A stretch of 64,000 bases of DNA from Decorospora gaudefroyi (lineage: Eukaryota; Ascomycota; Dothideomycetes; Pleosporales; Pleosporaceae): positions 62,001-126,000 of the forward strand of contig ML975268.1 of the NCBI GenBank assembly GCA_010015605.1, written 5' to 3'. How positions within the stretch are numbered: the stretch's first letter is position 1; every line of letters starts with the position of its first letter. This document shows, piece after piece, positions 62,843 through 64,000 of this stretch. The notes below the pieces were generated by a model. It searched no databases and was not told the origin of the DNA. It saw nothing but the letters and a program-made list of their open reading frames with translations. Made by a program: the position numbers and the translations under genes.

Positions 62843-64000
62843 GGCGCGTCTTGGGGTTATTATCGAGCTGTGTAGTAGGTTCGGAAAGTGCAGGTAGTAG
62901 TACCTAGATGATGGGGTGGGTGGTGCCCATGCAGCGAACTAGATTGGGATAGGACTAGTGGCTTGGCTAAGTCTTTCACCTCTATAAATCGTTGGTGCGA
63001 CTTGTTTTCTCGGATTTCCTTGATGGGTACGTATGTTTTTTTTTCGACCTCTGAGGAATTGAAATTGTTGCAACTGACGATATCTACATATATGAAAGAC
63101 AGCAAGCACATGACGACTGCCTGCCGCGCTACATGGCCCCGTCACAGAGAGTAGATCGGTATCAGGAGAAGTGCGAGATGGGTGCATGGTCACAAAGTCT
63201 GTTGCTAGCATCATGTATCCAGAAAGACGACAGAAAGTGGGGAGTAGGTAGAAGAACTGATTGCTATCATCCCCTAAGACATTTCCGGACCCCGCTACCT
63301 AGCGACGAGCCATGTGGTGGAGACGCAGGCTATATTAGAACATGGACTTTGTGCCAAGTATTTCTTAAAAGTACGGTGATTGTATAGTCGCTGAGATAGA
63401 GAATTTAGTACCTATACCTTCTTCTGCCGTAATTATCCCCTCCGCATTATTATCCCGATTCCCTGCTAATGTCTATTCCCGTCCTCAAATACCGAGATAT
63501 CCGACATTTTGCGGTTGTTGATAGCTTTCTGTTCTAGCCCTTAATCCTAGTATACGAGAGTATCTCCCTGTGATAGGTTTCAGTGTGGTCCGAAGACACT
63601 TGAGAAAACTACTTATAGTCTACCCTTACTCTGTCTCCCACGTTTCCCCGTGTCTTTAGTACCTCGTCGCTACTCGCGCAAAATGTGAGCGGAATATCTG
63701 TTTTAGTGGTGATGGATGGTATGCTAGGTTTTGGGCTGGCGTCTGCGGGAACGAGTGTTGGTGGACATCGGCTACTTGCGTTGCGTTTTGTTCGAGTTTC
63801 TTCCTAGGCTTCTCATAACGTATTGTTTTAGCTATGGGGAATATTTGGCTGGCTACTTGCACGAGGTTTGCGTCAAAGTCCTCGTGATTCTGGCCTCGGC
63901 CTCTTCTCACGATCGGCTTGAAGTTATAGGCTCGAAGTTAGTATCGTCCGAAGACACTGTGCGCTTGTGCGTGCAACTTCTCGCTATTACTGGAGGCAAT
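62843..64000. other. Right-edge intergenic region, possible decayed element
   Basis: No convincing gene lies between the last start codon and the edge. From about 63400 on the sequence changes character. A minus-strand frame (63656-63910) reads like a protein fragment (FDANLVQVASQIFPIAK, then KPRKKLEQNATQVADVH), and stops follow in all frames. The 13-mer GTCCGAAGACACT occurs at 63588-63600 and again at 63946-63958. This could be the edge of a degenerate transposon, but no family was recognised. Confidence 0.35.

Overview
The window is nuclear DNA of a filamentous ascomycete, most likely a Dothideomycete of the Pleosporales type. The order-level placement is inferred from overall protein feel and gene style, not from a search. 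Evidence for a fungus: short introns (about 50-70 nt) with GTRNGT donors, CTRAY-like branch points and YAG acceptors; fungal-only families (CFEM, Mnn10-type GT34, Gep3, PtaB/Mfg1, Ypd1); and one TpA-dominated AT-rich block that looks like the product of repeat-induced point mutation (RIP). Exon models were built by hand from reading frame, splice sites and family knowledge, and frame arithmetic was checked for every model given with exon coordinates.

Left part (1-14.4 kb): a partial secreted Ser/Thr-rich protein (-), a histidine phosphatase ending in a perfect PIP-box (-), NFU1 iron-sulfur scaffold (+), a coiled-coil hypothetical protein (-) sharing a 370-bp divergent promoter with the ten-exon anthranilate synthase I gene (+), a GPI-type CFEM protein (+), and an FG-repeat protein with a Nup98-like motif whose frame is cut by TGA but stays open for 400 nt more.

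Middle-left (14.4-20.4 kb): four contiguous oxidoreductase genes: myo-inositol oxygenase, an aldo-keto reductase, a KduD-like short-chain dehydrogenase and a sorbitol/L-idonate-type zinc dehydrogenase. Together they look like a catabolic cluster for inositol via D-glucuronate. The divergent promoter of the first two carries two CCG/CGG dyads.

Middle (20.8-42.1 kb): housekeeping genes (cytosolic leucyl-tRNA synthetase, V-ATPase subunit B with a 20-nt exon, mitochondrial ribosomal protein bL28m, peptidyl-tRNA hydrolase 2, GET2), the LIM-binding co-regulator PtaB with a coding AQ minisatellite, a large protein kinase, and two poorly understood genes.

Right part (42.1-64 kb): the RIP-like AT-rich block, a lysine 2,3-aminomutase-like radical SAM gene of likely bacterial ancestry about 1 kb beyond it, an F-box-like hypothetical, phosphomannose isomerase, a GT34 mannosyltransferase, the permuted GTPase Gep3, mitochondrial aspartate aminotransferase with a probable 3-nt exon, the HPt phosphorelay protein Ypd1, an AKAP7-type 2H phosphoesterase and a low-complexity hypothetical. 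The right edge may hold a decayed element. No tRNA, rRNA or CRISPR was found.
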